DNA from: Embleya sp051903075 | Lineage (GTDB): Bacteria > Actinomycetota > Actinomycetes > Streptomycetales > Streptomycetaceae | Direction: 5' to 3' | Assembly: GCF_051903075.1 (NCBI RefSeq) | Contig: NZ_CP182422.1 | Location: 3,720,001-3,784,000, forward strand | DNA length: 64,000 nt | Shown here: positions 1-8,509 of the stretch, piece after piece | How the letters are laid out: each line of letters starts with the position of its first letter | How positions within the stretch are numbered: the first letter of the stretch is position 1 | Position numbers and translations under genes: made by a program | The notes under the pieces: generated by a model | The model's database searches: none | What the model was told of the DNA's origin: nothing | What the model saw: the letters and a program-made list of their open reading frames with translations, nothing else

Positions 1-1
1 G

Positions 2-928
2 ACCCTGCTCGGCGCGGCGGCGTTCGTACTGACCGGGCTGCTGCTCCAGCGGGCGGCCGGCACCGATCGGGCGGCCCGGGCGCGGGTGGCGATCCTGTGG
101 TCGGTCAATCCGCTGCTGTTGTTCGTCGCGGTGGGCGCCGGCCATCTGGACGCGTTCGCGCTGGTGTTCGCGGTGGGCGCGCTGCTCGCGGTGCGCCGCT
201 CGCCCGTGCTCGCGGGGGTCCTGGTCGGCCTGGCCTGCGCGGCGAAGGTGTCGCTCGGGTTGTACGTCCTCGCCCTCGCGTGGGGCCTGCGCGGGCGTCC
301 GCGCGCGCTCGCGGCGCTGCTCGGCTCGGCGCTCGCGGTGGGGGTGGCGACCTATCTGCCGGTCGGGCTCGGCGCGTTCGACCAGATGCGGGAGAACACG
401 AAGCTGGTCTCGCTCGCGGTCCCGCTGCGGCTGGTGCTGAAGCCGATGGAGTCCGCCTTCGGGCGCGACCCGGCGCGCTCGCTGATCGGGCTGCTCGGCT
501 GGGTGCTGGGCGCGCTGGTGGTGTGGCTGCTGGCCCGCACCGCCGCCCGGGCCCGGCCCGCGGCGATGGACGACGTCCTGCGCGACAGTGCCGCCGCGGC
601 CGCGTTGTTGTCCCTGGCCTGGCTGCTGACCACCCCGTACAGCCTGCCCTGGTACGACGTGGCCGCGTGGGCGCCGCTGGTGCTGCTGGCCCCGTCCGCG
701 CTGGACTGGCTGCTCCTGGCCCGCACCACGCTCCTGGTGTGCGCCTACGTCCCGGGCCGGGTGGTCCCGCTGCCGGACGTGGTGGACACCCTCCAGCGCA
801 CCGTGCGCGGCACCGTCGGCCCGTGGGCGGGCGCGGCGATCCTGGTCGCGGTGGTGCTGGTCAGTCGACGCGCGGGCGGGCCTCCACGGCCGCGATCACC
901 GCGATCGCCAGCGGTGCCGCGATCGTGA
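2..928 (+). CDS. GT-C type glycosyltransferase (GT87/DUF2029-like) membrane protein, 5' truncated
   Basis: The gene is open at the left edge: the frame runs from base 2 with no start codon, so the N-terminus lies outside the window. About 308 residues are visible, ending at TGA 926-928. The visible part is a polytopic membrane protein with at least seven hydrophobic segments and short polar loops. Motifs such as NPLLLF and GHLDAF, and the Leu/Ala-rich helices followed by a KVSLGLY segment, resemble polyprenol-phosphate-mannose dependent mannosyltransferases of the GT-C fold (MptB or GT87 type). The likely role is transfer of a lipid-linked sugar on the outer face of the membrane. Substrate is not readable from the sequence. 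Its last 68 bases overlap the 3' end of the convergent gene. Confidence 0.6.
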   Translation, partial: TLLGAAAFVLTGLLLQRAAGTDRAARARVAILWSVNPLLLFVAVGAGHLDAFALVFAVGALLAVRRSPVLAGVLVGLACAAKVSLGLYVLALAWGLRGRPRALAALLGSALAVGVATYLPVGLGAFDQMRENTKLVSLAVPLRLVLKPMESAFGRDPARSLIGLLGWVLGALVVWLLARTAARARPAAMDDVLRDSAAAAALLSLAWLLTTPYSLPWYDVAAWAPLVLLAPSALDWLLLARTTLLVCAYVPGRVVPLPDVVDTLQRTVRGTVGPWAGAAILVAVVLVSRRAGGPPRPRSPRSPAVPRS

Positions 929-2990
929 GCGCCACCGCCGGGATCTGGATGCCGGAGTCGTTCACCGCGTAGCCGACCACCGCGGTCACCCAGCACGCGA
1001 TCAGCGTCGAGCGCAGCCACGGCACCGCCGCGAAGGCCCGGGCCAGGGCCGGCGCGCGCCACGTGAGCGGATCGCGCACGGCGAGCACGAGCAGGACGAA
1101 CGCCACCGGGATCAGCAGCGTGAACGGCGTGGTGAACGAGTGCAGGTTGCCCATCACCTTGCGGTGGAGCGTGTCGCCGGCGGCGCCGTCGACGACCTCC
1201 TGGACGAAGCGGCCCAGGTGCGAGCGGCTCGCCGCCGGGCGCCGCCAGTCCAGCACCGCGATGACACCGATCACCACGACCGCTCCGAGCGCGACCAGGC
1301 CGACCCTGCCCCAGGAGATCCGGGTGCCGGTGAGCAGCAGGCCGAGCACCGCCAGGCCGGGGATCAGCGCGAGCACGCCGCCGAAGTCGCTGCCGAACGC
1401 GGGCCATCCGTCGGCCAGGACCGCCACGGCCCCGACCACCGAGAGCACCACGACCGCCGCCCGCCGCCGGCCGGCCGCGAGCAGGTGTGCCGTGGGCCAC
1501 GCGACGGCGAGCACGACGGCCATCGCGAAGATCGTCCAGGCGACGTTGCCGAAGCCGTAGAAGCGGCCCGCGACCAGCGGGGACAGCCCGAACAGGGTGT
1601 TCATCTGGAGTGGTGAGCCGAGCATCACGTCGGCCGCCAGGATCACCGCGGTGGCCGCGGCGACCGCGCCGGCCGGGCCGTACGGATGCCGGCGCCACGG
1701 CCCGAGCAGCGCGCCGGCGGTCAGCGCGGCGGCAAACGCCACGGTGAGCCCGAGCAGCGCCCACGCCGGGTCGCCGCTCTTCTCCCACGGCACCAGCCCG
1801 ACCAGGAAGGACCCGCCGGGGATGGCGCCGAAGAACACCCCGATCCCGGTCGCGACGCGTATCACCGCGGCGCGCGCCCGGGTGCGCCCCCGGCGGCCGA
1901 ACCGCACGGCGAGCCACAGCGCCACGGCCGCGCAGACGAGCGGCAGCAGGGTGATCCAGGTGAAGAAGTACCAGACCTCACGCACCGTGCGTGACGCCTG
2001 CGCGCCCACGTCGAACAGCCCCAGCTCGTCGATCGCGCTTTGCCCGGAGGGTCCGGGGACGCGCGTGTACACCGCGCCGACCAGTTCGCTCGGCGCGTCG
2101 ATGCCCAGCGGCGCGAGCAGGCTCGGGGCCAGGTCGGTGAGCTGGACCATGCCGTCGTCGCGGGTCGAGGTCGCGGTCAGGTAGCCGGAGTCGAAGGCAT
2201 GACTTGTCGAGGTGCCGGGCCCCGACACGAGCAGCGCGCGCAGGTGCGGGGTGCCGGTGTCGTCGGCGAGGCCGGCCACCACGAGCTGGGTGCGCGGCGG
2301 CAGCAGGGCGGCGATCCGGCCCACCTGCGTGTCCACCGCCCGCAGCCGGTCGGCGCGCGCGATCCCGGGGCCGGTCAGGCCGCCGAGGTCGACCAGGGTC
2401 AGCGCGGAGCGCTCGATCAGCGCGGTGTCCACCGCGGCCGGGTCGGGCCGGTAGTCGGCGCGCACCCGACCGGTCGGGTCCGCGCTCGCGTAGGCCGCGC
2501 CGGGGCCGACCGCGGTGACCGCCCCGCCGTGCTCGGCGACCGAGGCGGCGAGTTGCCCGAAGCGGGGGTTGTAGCCGAACGAGTCGTTGCGCTTGACGAT
2601 CGCGCGCATGTTCGGCACGGTCGCCGACCCGTCCGGGGCGAGCGTCGGCGGCAGCGGCTCGGCACACGGCTCGGCGCTCTTCGCGCTGGTGCGGTTGTCC
2701 GTCGAGCGTGCCCCCGCGCCGGTGGTGAGCCACCCGTCAACGGGACACGCACGCGGGTGCACGGTCCGTACCGACATCGCGGCCGAGGTCGAACGACCGG
2801 CCAGCGCGGCCAGCGCCGGGGTGTCCCGGCCGTCGATGTCGGCCCAGCTCAGCCCCGGGATCCCGAGCAGGACGACATGGTCGGCGCCGGCCGCCCGGGC
2901 CGGCGCGGCACCGGCCTGCGCGGGCAGCGCCGCGAGCGCGATCAGCGCCGTGAGCGCGGCGACAAGCAACCGGAGGGGACGAGCGATCAC
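861..2990 (-). CDS. Membrane protein with alkaline-phosphatase-superfamily-like ectodomain
   Basis: This is a 709-residue protein. A signal peptide (residues 1-28, ending AGAA) leads into an extracytoplasmic domain to about residue 335. The pattern HVVLLGIPGLSW...DTPALAAL resembles alkaline phosphatase and sulfatase folds, with a later VQLTDLAPSLLAPLG segment typical of phosphoglycerate mutase or phosphodiesterase-like members. The second half carries about ten transmembrane helices. The architecture is conserved in actinobacteria without an assigned substrate. The metal-ligand set of a true phosphatase is not obvious, so catalytic activity is uncertain. Start is GTG 2990, with GAGGAG about nine bases upstream. 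The 3' end overlaps the convergent glycosyltransferase by 68 bp. Confidence 0.6.
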   Translation of the reverse strand: MIARPLRLLVAALTALIALAALPAQAGAAPARAAGADHVVLLGIPGLSWADIDGRDTPALAALAGRSTSAAMSVRTVHPRACPVDGWLTTGAGARSTDNRTSAKSAEPCAEPLPPTLAPDGSATVPNMRAIVKRNDSFGYNPRFGQLAASVAEHGGAVTAVGPGAAYASADPTGRVRADYRPDPAAVDTALIERSALTLVDLGGLTGPGIARADRLRAVDTQVGRIAALLPPRTQLVVAGLADDTGTPHLRALLVSGPGTSTSHAFDSGYLTATSTRDDGMVQLTDLAPSLLAPLGIDAPSELVGAVYTRVPGPSGQSAIDELGLFDVGAQASRTVREVWYFFTWITLLPLVCAAVALWLAVRFGRRGRTRARAAVIRVATGIGVFFGAIPGGSFLVGLVPWEKSGDPAWALLGLTVAFAAALTAGALLGPWRRHPYGPAGAVAAATAVILAADVMLGSPLQMNTLFGLSPLVAGRFYGFGNVAWTIFAMAVVLAVAWPTAHLLAAGRRRAAVVVLSVVGAVAVLADGWPAFGSDFGGVLALIPGLAVLGLLLTGTRISWGRVGLVALGAVVVIGVIAVLDWRRPAASRSHLGRFVQEVVDGAAGDTLHRKVMGNLHSFTTPFTLLIPVAFVLLVLAVRDPLTWRAPALARAFAAVPWLRSTLIACWVTAVVGYAVNDSGIQIPAVALTIAAPLAIAVIAAVEARPRVD

Positions 2991-3071
2991 GGGTGCCTGC
3001 TCCTCGACGTACGCGGCCTACACGGGGATGAATGGTCGCCCCAGGCTATGCGTCGCCGTCCGCCGCCACGC

Positions 3072-4265
3072 TCAGGGCAGCAGGCCGGCCGCGTACGCCG
3101 CCGCGGTCGCCGCGCCCATCACCACCTTGACCGGGCGGCCGAGCGTGGCCGCCGCGGCGGCCACGTCCTCGTACTCCGGCTGGGCGTTGACCACCCGGCC
3201 CTCGAACATCGCGGTCTTGACCCGCACCGGCAATCCCTCCACCCGGACCGTGCCGAACTCGCGGTCCAGGGCCCGCTTCGCCACCGGCACGATCCGCGCG
3301 CCTATCGTCGAGGTCTCCACGAACACCGTGTGCAGCGCCGCGTCCACCCGATCCGCCGGGACCAGGACACACAGGGTGTGTGCGGGCCGGCCCTTCTTCA
3401 TCAGGATCGGCACCAGCCACGCGTCGCCGGCGCCGATCGCGAGCAGTTTGCTCAGCACCGCCGGCCACAGGCGCGGGTCGAGGTCGTCCACGTTCGTCTC
3501 GATCAGCACGTCCTCGCCGGCCGGTCGCTCCCGCTCGACCGCGTAGCGCTCGCCGAGCACGACCCGCAGGATGTTCGGCACCTCCTCGACCCGCCGACTG
3601 CCCGCGCCGGTCCCGTCGGCGGTGATCCGCAGCGCCGGCAGCGGCCCCCAGGACCGGCAGACCGAGGTGAGCAGGGCCGCCCCGGTGGGCGTGCACATCT
3701 CGTACGGCGCCGGGCCCGCGTACACCGGAGCCGCGGCCATCCGCATCAACTCCAGCACGGCCGGCACCGGGACCGGGAGCACCCCGTGCGCCGCCCGCAC
3801 GCTGCCGCTGCCGAGCGCGACCGGCGAGCCGACCGCCTCCTCGATTCCGAGCGCGTGCAGCGCCGTGCACGTACCGACCACGTCGGCGATCGCGTCGAGC
3901 GCGCCGACCTCGTGGAAGTGCACCTCCTCCGGCAGGCACCGGTGCGCCCGGGCCTCGGCACGCGCGAGCCGGTCGAACACGTCGTGCGCGCGCTCGTGCA
4001 CGGGCTCCGGCAGATCGGCACGATCGAGCAGCACCCGTACGTCGTGCCAGGTGCGGTGCACGTGGGTGTGCACGGCCTTGACCCGGGCGCGGGTGGCCGC
4101 GATCCCGTGTCGATCGGTGCGCTCGGCCGTGATCAGGATCGGTTCGACGCCCACCGCGTCGACGGCTTGCTGGACGGCCTCCAGCGGGGCGCCGGCGTCG
4201 ATCAGGGCCCCGAGCAGCATGTCGCCGCTCGCACCGGCCTGGCACTGAAACCATGCGATGGCCAA
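3072..4265 (-). CDS. larC: Nickel-pincer cofactor biosynthesis protein LarC
   Basis: LarC inserts nickel into the dithiolated pyridinium mononucleotide precursor in a CTP-dependent step, giving the nickel-pincer nucleotide of lactate racemase-type enzymes. The protein has the family N-terminus AWFQCQAGASGDMLLGALID, an EEVHFHEVGALDAI segment with the conserved histidines, and ETNVDDLDPR in the C-terminal half. Length is 397 residues, normal for the family. I chose TTG 4265 as start because GGAGGT sits six bases upstream and it gives the usual N-terminus; an in-frame ATG at 4289 has no such site. larB lies 165 bp upstream on the same strand. No larA or larE is in the window. Confidence 0.88.
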   Translation of the reverse strand: MAIAWFQCQAGASGDMLLGALIDAGAPLEAVQQAVDAVGVEPILITAERTDRHGIAATRARVKAVHTHVHRTWHDVRVLLDRADLPEPVHERAHDVFDRLARAEARAHRCLPEEVHFHEVGALDAIADVVGTCTALHALGIEEAVGSPVALGSGSVRAAHGVLPVPVPAVLELMRMAAAPVYAGPAPYEMCTPTGAALLTSVCRSWGPLPALRITADGTGAGSRRVEEVPNILRVVLGERYAVERERPAGEDVLIETNVDDLDPRLWPAVLSKLLAIGAGDAWLVPILMKKGRPAHTLCVLVPADRVDAALHTVFVETSTIGARIVPVAKRALDREFGTVRVEGLPVRVKTAMFEGRVVNAQPEYEDVAAAAATLGRPVKVVMGAATAAAYAAGLLP

Positions 4266-4430
4266 GCGGATACCTCCCGTCGCGGCCACTTTCGCAGCCG
4301 TCGGGGGGTCCTGCCGGAAAAACGGTGAAGCGACCGAAAGCGACCGGTTTCTTGCCTTTGCCGGTGCATTTTGCCGCGCGGTTGGCGGTGCGCCCGAAAT
4401 TCGTATTCCCGCCGAACATTCGGATACCGA

Positions 4431-5216
4431 CTACGGCGTCGCGCCGCCTGGCTTCGGACCGGCGGCACGCGCGACCCGGGCGGCGAACACGCCCGCGCCG
4501 AATCCGTTGTCGATATTGCACACCGCGACCCCGGGCGCGCACGAGTTGAGCATCGCGAGCAGCGCGGCCAGTCCGCCGAAGGAGGCGCCGTAGCCCACGC
4601 TGGTGGGCACCGCGAGCACCGGTACCGAGACCAGGCCCGCCACCACGCTCGGCAGCGCACCCTCCATGCCCGCGACCACCACCAGGCAGTCCGCGGCGTC
4701 GAGTTCGGCGTGCACCGCGAGCAGTCGGTGGAGGCCGGCCACGCCCACGTCCTCGATCCGCTCCACCTCGGCGCCGAACAGCCGCGCGGTGAACGCCGCC
4801 TCGCCGGCGACCGCCACGTCGGAGGTGCCCGCCGAGACCACCCGGACCAGGCCGCGCGTGGCGGGCGGCTCGCCCACCGCGACACACGTGCCGCTGTCGT
4901 CGGTGTACGCCTCGCCGGGAAACGCCGCGTACACCGCGTCGACCACGGCGGCCGACGCGCGCGTCGCGAGCGCCGGACGCCGACTTGCCGCACGCAGCCG
5001 GTGGAACAGCGCGACGGTCTGCTCCGGGGTCTTCCCGGCCGCGAAGACCACCTCGGGGTCTCCGGTGCGCAGTTCCCGGTGGGTGTCCACCCGGGCGAAG
5101 CCGAGATCGGCGAAACCCGCCGTCGGCGCCCGTACGAGGTCGTCGAGCGCCTCGTCCACGCCCGCCTCCCCGGCGGCCACGCGGTCGAGCAGTTCCCTCA
5201 CCTCGGCCCGGTTCAC
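4431..5216 (-). CDS. larB: Nickel-pincer cofactor biosynthesis protein LarB
   Basis: LarB carboxylates the pyridinium ring of nicotinic acid adenine dinucleotide and hydrolyses the phosphoanhydride, the first step of nickel-pincer synthesis. The C-terminal half is an AIR-carboxylase (PurE)-like domain: VVSAGTSDVAVAGEA, CLVVVAGMEGALPSVVAGL and PTSVGYGASFGGLAALLAML are family hallmarks. Length is 261 residues. The start is GTG 5216 (VNRAEVRELLDRV), which matches the family N-terminus. TACGAT at 5224-5229 lies seven bases upstream, suggesting a leaderless or nearly leaderless message. It is followed by larC, so the two probably act together, but the sulfur transferase LarE must come from elsewhere. 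Confidence 0.88.
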   Translation of the reverse strand: MNRAEVRELLDRVAAGEAGVDEALDDLVRAPTAGFADLGFARVDTHRELRTGDPEVVFAAGKTPEQTVALFHRLRAASRRPALATRASAAVVDAVYAAFPGEAYTDDSGTCVAVGEPPATRGLVRVVSAGTSDVAVAGEAAFTARLFGAEVERIEDVGVAGLHRLLAVHAELDAADCLVVVAGMEGALPSVVAGLVSVPVLAVPTSVGYGASFGGLAALLAMLNSCAPGVAVCNIDNGFGAGVFAARVARAAGPKPGGATP

Positions 5217-5223
5217 TGCCCCG

Positions 5224-5229
5224 ATCGTA
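5224..5229 (-). promoter_or_regulatory. Putative -10 element TACGAT for larB
   Basis: TACGAT on the minus strand is followed by seven bases and the larB GTG. The TAnnnT consensus and the distance fit transcription starting at or next to the start codon. Confidence 0.45.
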
Positions 5230-5286
5230 GCCTCGACCCCGAACAGCCCTGCCACGCGCACCCGTTGCGGCCGCGCCGGCAGCCGG

Positions 5287-5727
5287 TCAGGAGACCGGGA
5301 CCAGCGCGTCCTTGCGCCAACGCAGCGTCTTCTCGAAGCGCAACACCGCACCGCGCCGGGGATGGTTGCTCAGTTGCACGTGATCGGTCATCGCCCGGAT
5401 CAGCATCAGGCCGCGACCGTTCTCCGCGCCCGGGCCGACCATCGCCGACAGACCGCGCAGGCGCTCCACGGGGAACCCCGGGCCGCCGTCGATGATCTCG
5501 ACCCGACAGCAGTCACCGGTGATACCGGCCCGAATCTGGTAATCCGCATACGGTCCGCCCCTGGCGTGCTCCACGACATTCGCGCATGCCTCGGACAGGG
5601 CGAGGCCGATCTCCATCGCGATCTCGCGATCCACCCCCGCCGTCTCCATCGCGCCGACAAGAAGTCTGCGCGCCATCGGCACGCTCGCCGTATCCCGTGG
5701 CAGGTGGACAGTCCACCTCATGTCCAT
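5287..5727 (-). CDS. RsbW/SpoIIAB-like anti-sigma factor (HATPase_c) protein
   Basis: A 146-residue single-domain GHKL ATPase. The N-box is LSEACANVVEHA, the G1 box IIDGGPGF, and the G2 box GAENGRGLMLIRAMTD. Such proteins are serine kinases that bind sigma factors or phosphorylate anti-anti-sigma partners; the streptomycetes have many, usually orphan. The start is ATG 5727 (MDMRWTVHLPRD), with GAAAGG six bases upstream; a longer open frame to 5793 lacks a ribosome site. No sigma factor or anti-anti-sigma gene is adjacent, so the target is unknown. It is divergent from the copper region. Confidence 0.8.
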   Translation of the reverse strand: MDMRWTVHLPRDTASVPMARRLLVGAMETAGVDREIAMEIGLALSEACANVVEHARGGPYADYQIRAGITGDCCRVEIIDGGPGFPVERLRGLSAMVGPGAENGRGLMLIRAMTDHVQLSNHPRRGAVLRFEKTLRWRKDALVPVS

Positions 5728-5978
5728 GAGCGGCCTTTCGACATCTCCGGAACTGCGGCCGAATCCGGCCCATCGCATCGACGGGCAGGGCACACCTGTG
5801 TTTTATTGCCGCCGGTCGGTCCCGGTATGCGCAGCTCGCGCGATCGGTCGTCAATACGCTGTAAAGACGATTCGTTCGGCCGCATCGCGCGGACCTCGCG
5901 GGCCGTCGGGTCCGGGCTCGGCCGCCCGTCGGGGCGCACGGGAAGTTTTCGGCCCCGGGGTCGAAGGCGCGGCGCGCG

Positions 5979-6752
5979 ATGAGACGATGGGGCGTCATGC
6001 AGGCCGTGTCCGTACCTTTCCGCGCTGTGCGCGCCGCCGTGTTCTCGGCGGTCTGCGCCGCGCTCGCGGCATGCGGTCACGCGTGGATGTCGACCGAGCC
6101 GCTGCCGCTGTGGGCGCCGGTCGCCGGCTTCGGCGTGGTGTTCGTGTCGGCCTTCGCCGGCGCGGGCCGACAACGCTCGTTCGGCTCGATCACCGCGCTC
6201 CTCGCGGTCGGCCAACTCGCGCTGCACACCCTCTTCGCCTACGCGGCCGCCGCCCGGGCAGTCGGGACGGCCGGCGCCGACGGCTCGACGTCGAGCGGTC
6301 TGCTCGACCGGCTCCTGTGCGGGCCCCGGGACTCGGCCGGGCACGTCCCGCTGCCGGCCGGCTGGACGCCCGAGGCGATCGTGCGCAGCAGCCGGGTGGA
6401 TCCGACGCTGTTCACGAGCGAATCGGCCGGCGGTCACCACCACATGTCCGGCTCCGGGCCGATGTTGCTCGACGGCGGCACCGGCATGTTGTGCGCGCAC
6501 CTGGTCGCGGCCCTGCTCACCGGCTGGTGGTTGCGGCGCGGCGAGGCCGCGCTGTTCGCCCTGATCACGCTGGCGTCGGCGCCGCTGCGGGTGGTACTCG
6601 CGGTGTTGTTCGGCCCGGTCGTCCCGGTTGCCGCGACCCCGGGCCGGGCCCGGCGCACCGGTGCGGCGGCGGACCCGGCCACGGATCAGATTCTGCTCCG
6701 GCACGCGGTGACCCGGCGCGGGCCGCCGGTGGAGTACGCGCTCGCCTGCTGA
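5979..6752 (+). CDS. Membrane protein with His-rich loop, first gene of the copper operon
   Basis: About 257 residues with an N-terminal signal or anchor helix, two or three further helices near residues 40-85, a His-rich loop with GGHHHMSGSGPM, and helices at about 160-220 carrying AHLVAALLTGWWLRRGEAA. This family usually sits directly upstream of YcnI in streptomycetes. The HHHM cluster suggests copper contact, which is an inference from context. An alternative start is ATG 5997 (MQAVSVPFRAV); neither start has a strong ribosome site. The gap to ycnI is 119 bp. Confidence 0.65.
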   Translation: MRRWGVMQAVSVPFRAVRAAVFSAVCAALAACGHAWMSTEPLPLWAPVAGFGVVFVSAFAGAGRQRSFGSITALLAVGQLALHTLFAYAAAARAVGTAGADGSTSSGLLDRLLCGPRDSAGHVPLPAGWTPEAIVRSSRVDPTLFTSESAGGHHHMSGSGPMLLDGGTGMLCAHLVAALLTGWWLRRGEAALFALITLASAPLRVVLAVLFGPVVPVAATPGRARRTGAAADPATDQILLRHAVTRRGPPVEYALAC

Positions 6753-6871
6753 TCCCGCCCCACCGGGTGCCGGATCGGCGGTGGCGCGCGTCCGCCTTCC
6801 CGTCGTCCCCACCCGTACCGCGGGGTGCCCTCGTGCGCCCGCGGCCGGATCATCCATGGAGCAGACATCCC

Positions 6872-7618
6872 ATGACCATGTCCACCACGCGTCGCCGCCT
6901 GTCCGTGATCGCCGCCTCGGCCGGCGCCGGCGTACTGCTGTTCGCCGGCTCCGCCGCCGCGCACGTGAGCGTGCAGCCGGGCACCGCCGACCAGGGCTCG
7001 TACGCCAAGGTCGCCTTCCGGGTCCCCAACGAGCGCGACGACGCGGGGACCACCAAGCTCGAGGTCACCCTGCCCGCCGACAAGCCGCTCACCTCGGTGC
7101 AGACCCGGGCGATGCCGGGTTGGAAGGCCGAGGTCGAGAAGACCAAGCTGACCACCCCGATCGACAACCACGGCAAGCCGCTCACCGAGGTGGTCTCCAA
7201 GATCACCTGGACTGCGGACGCCGGCACCCGGGTCAACCCGGGCACGTTCGAGGACTTCGAGGTGTCCATGGGCAAGCTGCCCACCGACACCGACAAGCTG
7301 GTGTTCAAGGCGGTGCAGACGTACGACAGCGGCGAGGTGGTGCGCTGGATCGACCTGGCGGGCGCCGACGGCAAGGAGCCGCAGTACCCCGCGCCGGTGC
7401 TCAAGCTCGCCGCCAAGTCCGGCGCCACGGCACCCGCCGCGGCCCCGGCGACCAAGCCCGCCGACGGCAAGGCGAGCGTCGCCGCGGTGGCCGAGGACAA
7501 GAGTGACGACTCCACCGCGCGCACCCTGGGCGTGGTCGGCATCGTGGTCGGCGTGCTCGGCCTGGGCGCCGGTGTGTTCGCCGTCCTGCGCGCGTCGCGG
7601 CGCCCCGGCTCGGCCTGA
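6872..7618 (+). CDS. YcnI-family copper-binding exported protein
   Basis: A 248-residue exported protein with a signal peptide ending SAAA, so the mature chain starts with His-Val-Ser (AHVSVQPGTA). In YcnI/DUF1775 proteins that first histidine is part of the Cu(II) site. The core domain has FRVPNERDD, MPGWKAEV and the SKITWTA tryptophan. It is followed by an Ala/Lys/Pro-rich linker and a C-terminal membrane anchor (VVGIVVGVLGLGAGVFAVL), so the protein is tethered outside the cell. Start ATG 6872 is chosen from the signal peptide and GGAG about ten bases upstream; the reading frame is open much further upstream but without coding features. Confidence 0.88.
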   Translation: MTMSTTRRRLSVIAASAGAGVLLFAGSAAAHVSVQPGTADQGSYAKVAFRVPNERDDAGTTKLEVTLPADKPLTSVQTRAMPGWKAEVEKTKLTTPIDNHGKPLTEVVSKITWTADAGTRVNPGTFEDFEVSMGKLPTDTDKLVFKAVQTYDSGEVVRWIDLAGADGKEPQYPAPVLKLAAKSGATAPAAAPATKPADGKASVAAVAEDKSDDSTARTLGVVGIVVGVLGLGAGVFAVLRASRRPGSA

Positions 7619-7630
7619 TCCTCGCGGTCC

Positions 7631-7666
7631 CGCCGCGGACCGCGGTCGCCACCGCGGTCCGCGGCG
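7631..7666 (+). terminator. Strong hairpin between ycnI and sco
   Basis: A perfect 16-bp stem (7631-7646 with 7651-7666) with the four-base loop CGCC lies 12 bp after the ycnI stop. There is no T-run, so it may be a GC-rich terminator, an attenuator, or an mRNA-stabilising 3' hairpin that sets the ratio of YcnI to the downstream copper chaperones. Confidence 0.55.
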
Positions 7667-7789
7667 GAGATGTCCCGGCCCGGGTCGCCCCGCACGGATG
7701 TGCTCCGTGCCCGCGACCCGGGCCACCGGGCCCGCACCGACGCCGGACGCGTCGGGCACGAGCCCCCGGCAGCAACGACCTGGAGAACG

Positions 7790-8509
7790 ATGAGCAACGC
7801 AAGCAAGTCCCTCGGCCGGGGCCGCCGCACCGGTCTTCGCCTCGCCGCCCTGGCCGCGGCCGGGCTGCTGCTCGCCACGGGCTGCGGCGATTCCGGCAAG
7901 AGCGACAGCGGCGCCCCGGTGAAGGTGCGCGAGAGCAAGTCCAAGTACAAGGGCATCGCGGTCGACCCGCCGTGGACCAAGCCCGAACTCACGCTGACCG
8001 ACACCTCGGGGCAGCCGTACGACTTCCGGGCCAAGACGGCCGGGCGCACCACCCTGCTCTACTTCGGCTACACGCACTGCCCGGACGCGTGCCCCACCGT
8101 GATGGGCGACATCGTGCGCGCGCTCGGCAAGCTGCCCCCGCAGGACCGGGCCACGGTCGACGTGGTGTTCGTGACCACCGACCCGGAGCGGGACACCCAG
8201 GCGGCCCTGCGCGAATGGCTCGACTCGCTGGACAAGTCGTTCGTCGGACTGACCGGCCCGTTCGACAAGATCCAGGCCGCGGCCCGCCAGGTCGGCGTCT
8301 CCATCGAACCGGCGACCACCGGCCCCGACGGCAAGGTCGTCAGCACCCACGGCACCCAGGTGATCGCGTTCGGCCCGGACAACCAGGGCCCGGTCATGTA
8401 CAGCGCGAGCAGCGGGCTGACCCCGGACGGCACGCCGAACGGCAACTCGTCCGACGACTTCGCGCACGACCTGCCCCTGCTGATCCACCCCGAGGACACC
8501 AAGAAGTGA
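7790..8509 (+). CDS. Sco1/SenC-type copper chaperone lipoprotein
   Basis: A 239-residue lipoprotein (lipobox LLATGCG). The thioredoxin fold carries the copper-binding CPDAC motif in YFGYTHCPDACP and the conserved histidine in VSTHGTQV. Sco proteins hand copper to the CuA site of cytochrome c oxidase; in Streptomyces lividans the homologue also supports copper-dependent development. Start ATG 7790 has GGAG five bases upstream. The stop overlaps the start of the next gene (GTGA), implying translational coupling to the PCuAC chaperone. Confidence 0.92.
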   Translation: MSNASKSLGRGRRTGLRLAALAAAGLLLATGCGDSGKSDSGAPVKVRESKSKYKGIAVDPPWTKPELTLTDTSGQPYDFRAKTAGRTTLLYFGYTHCPDACPTVMGDIVRALGKLPPQDRATVDVVFVTTDPERDTQAALREWLDSLDKSFVGLTGPFDKIQAAARQVGVSIEPATTGPDGKVVSTHGTQVIAFGPDNQGPVMYSASSGLTPDGTPNGNSSDDFAHDLPLLIHPEDTKK

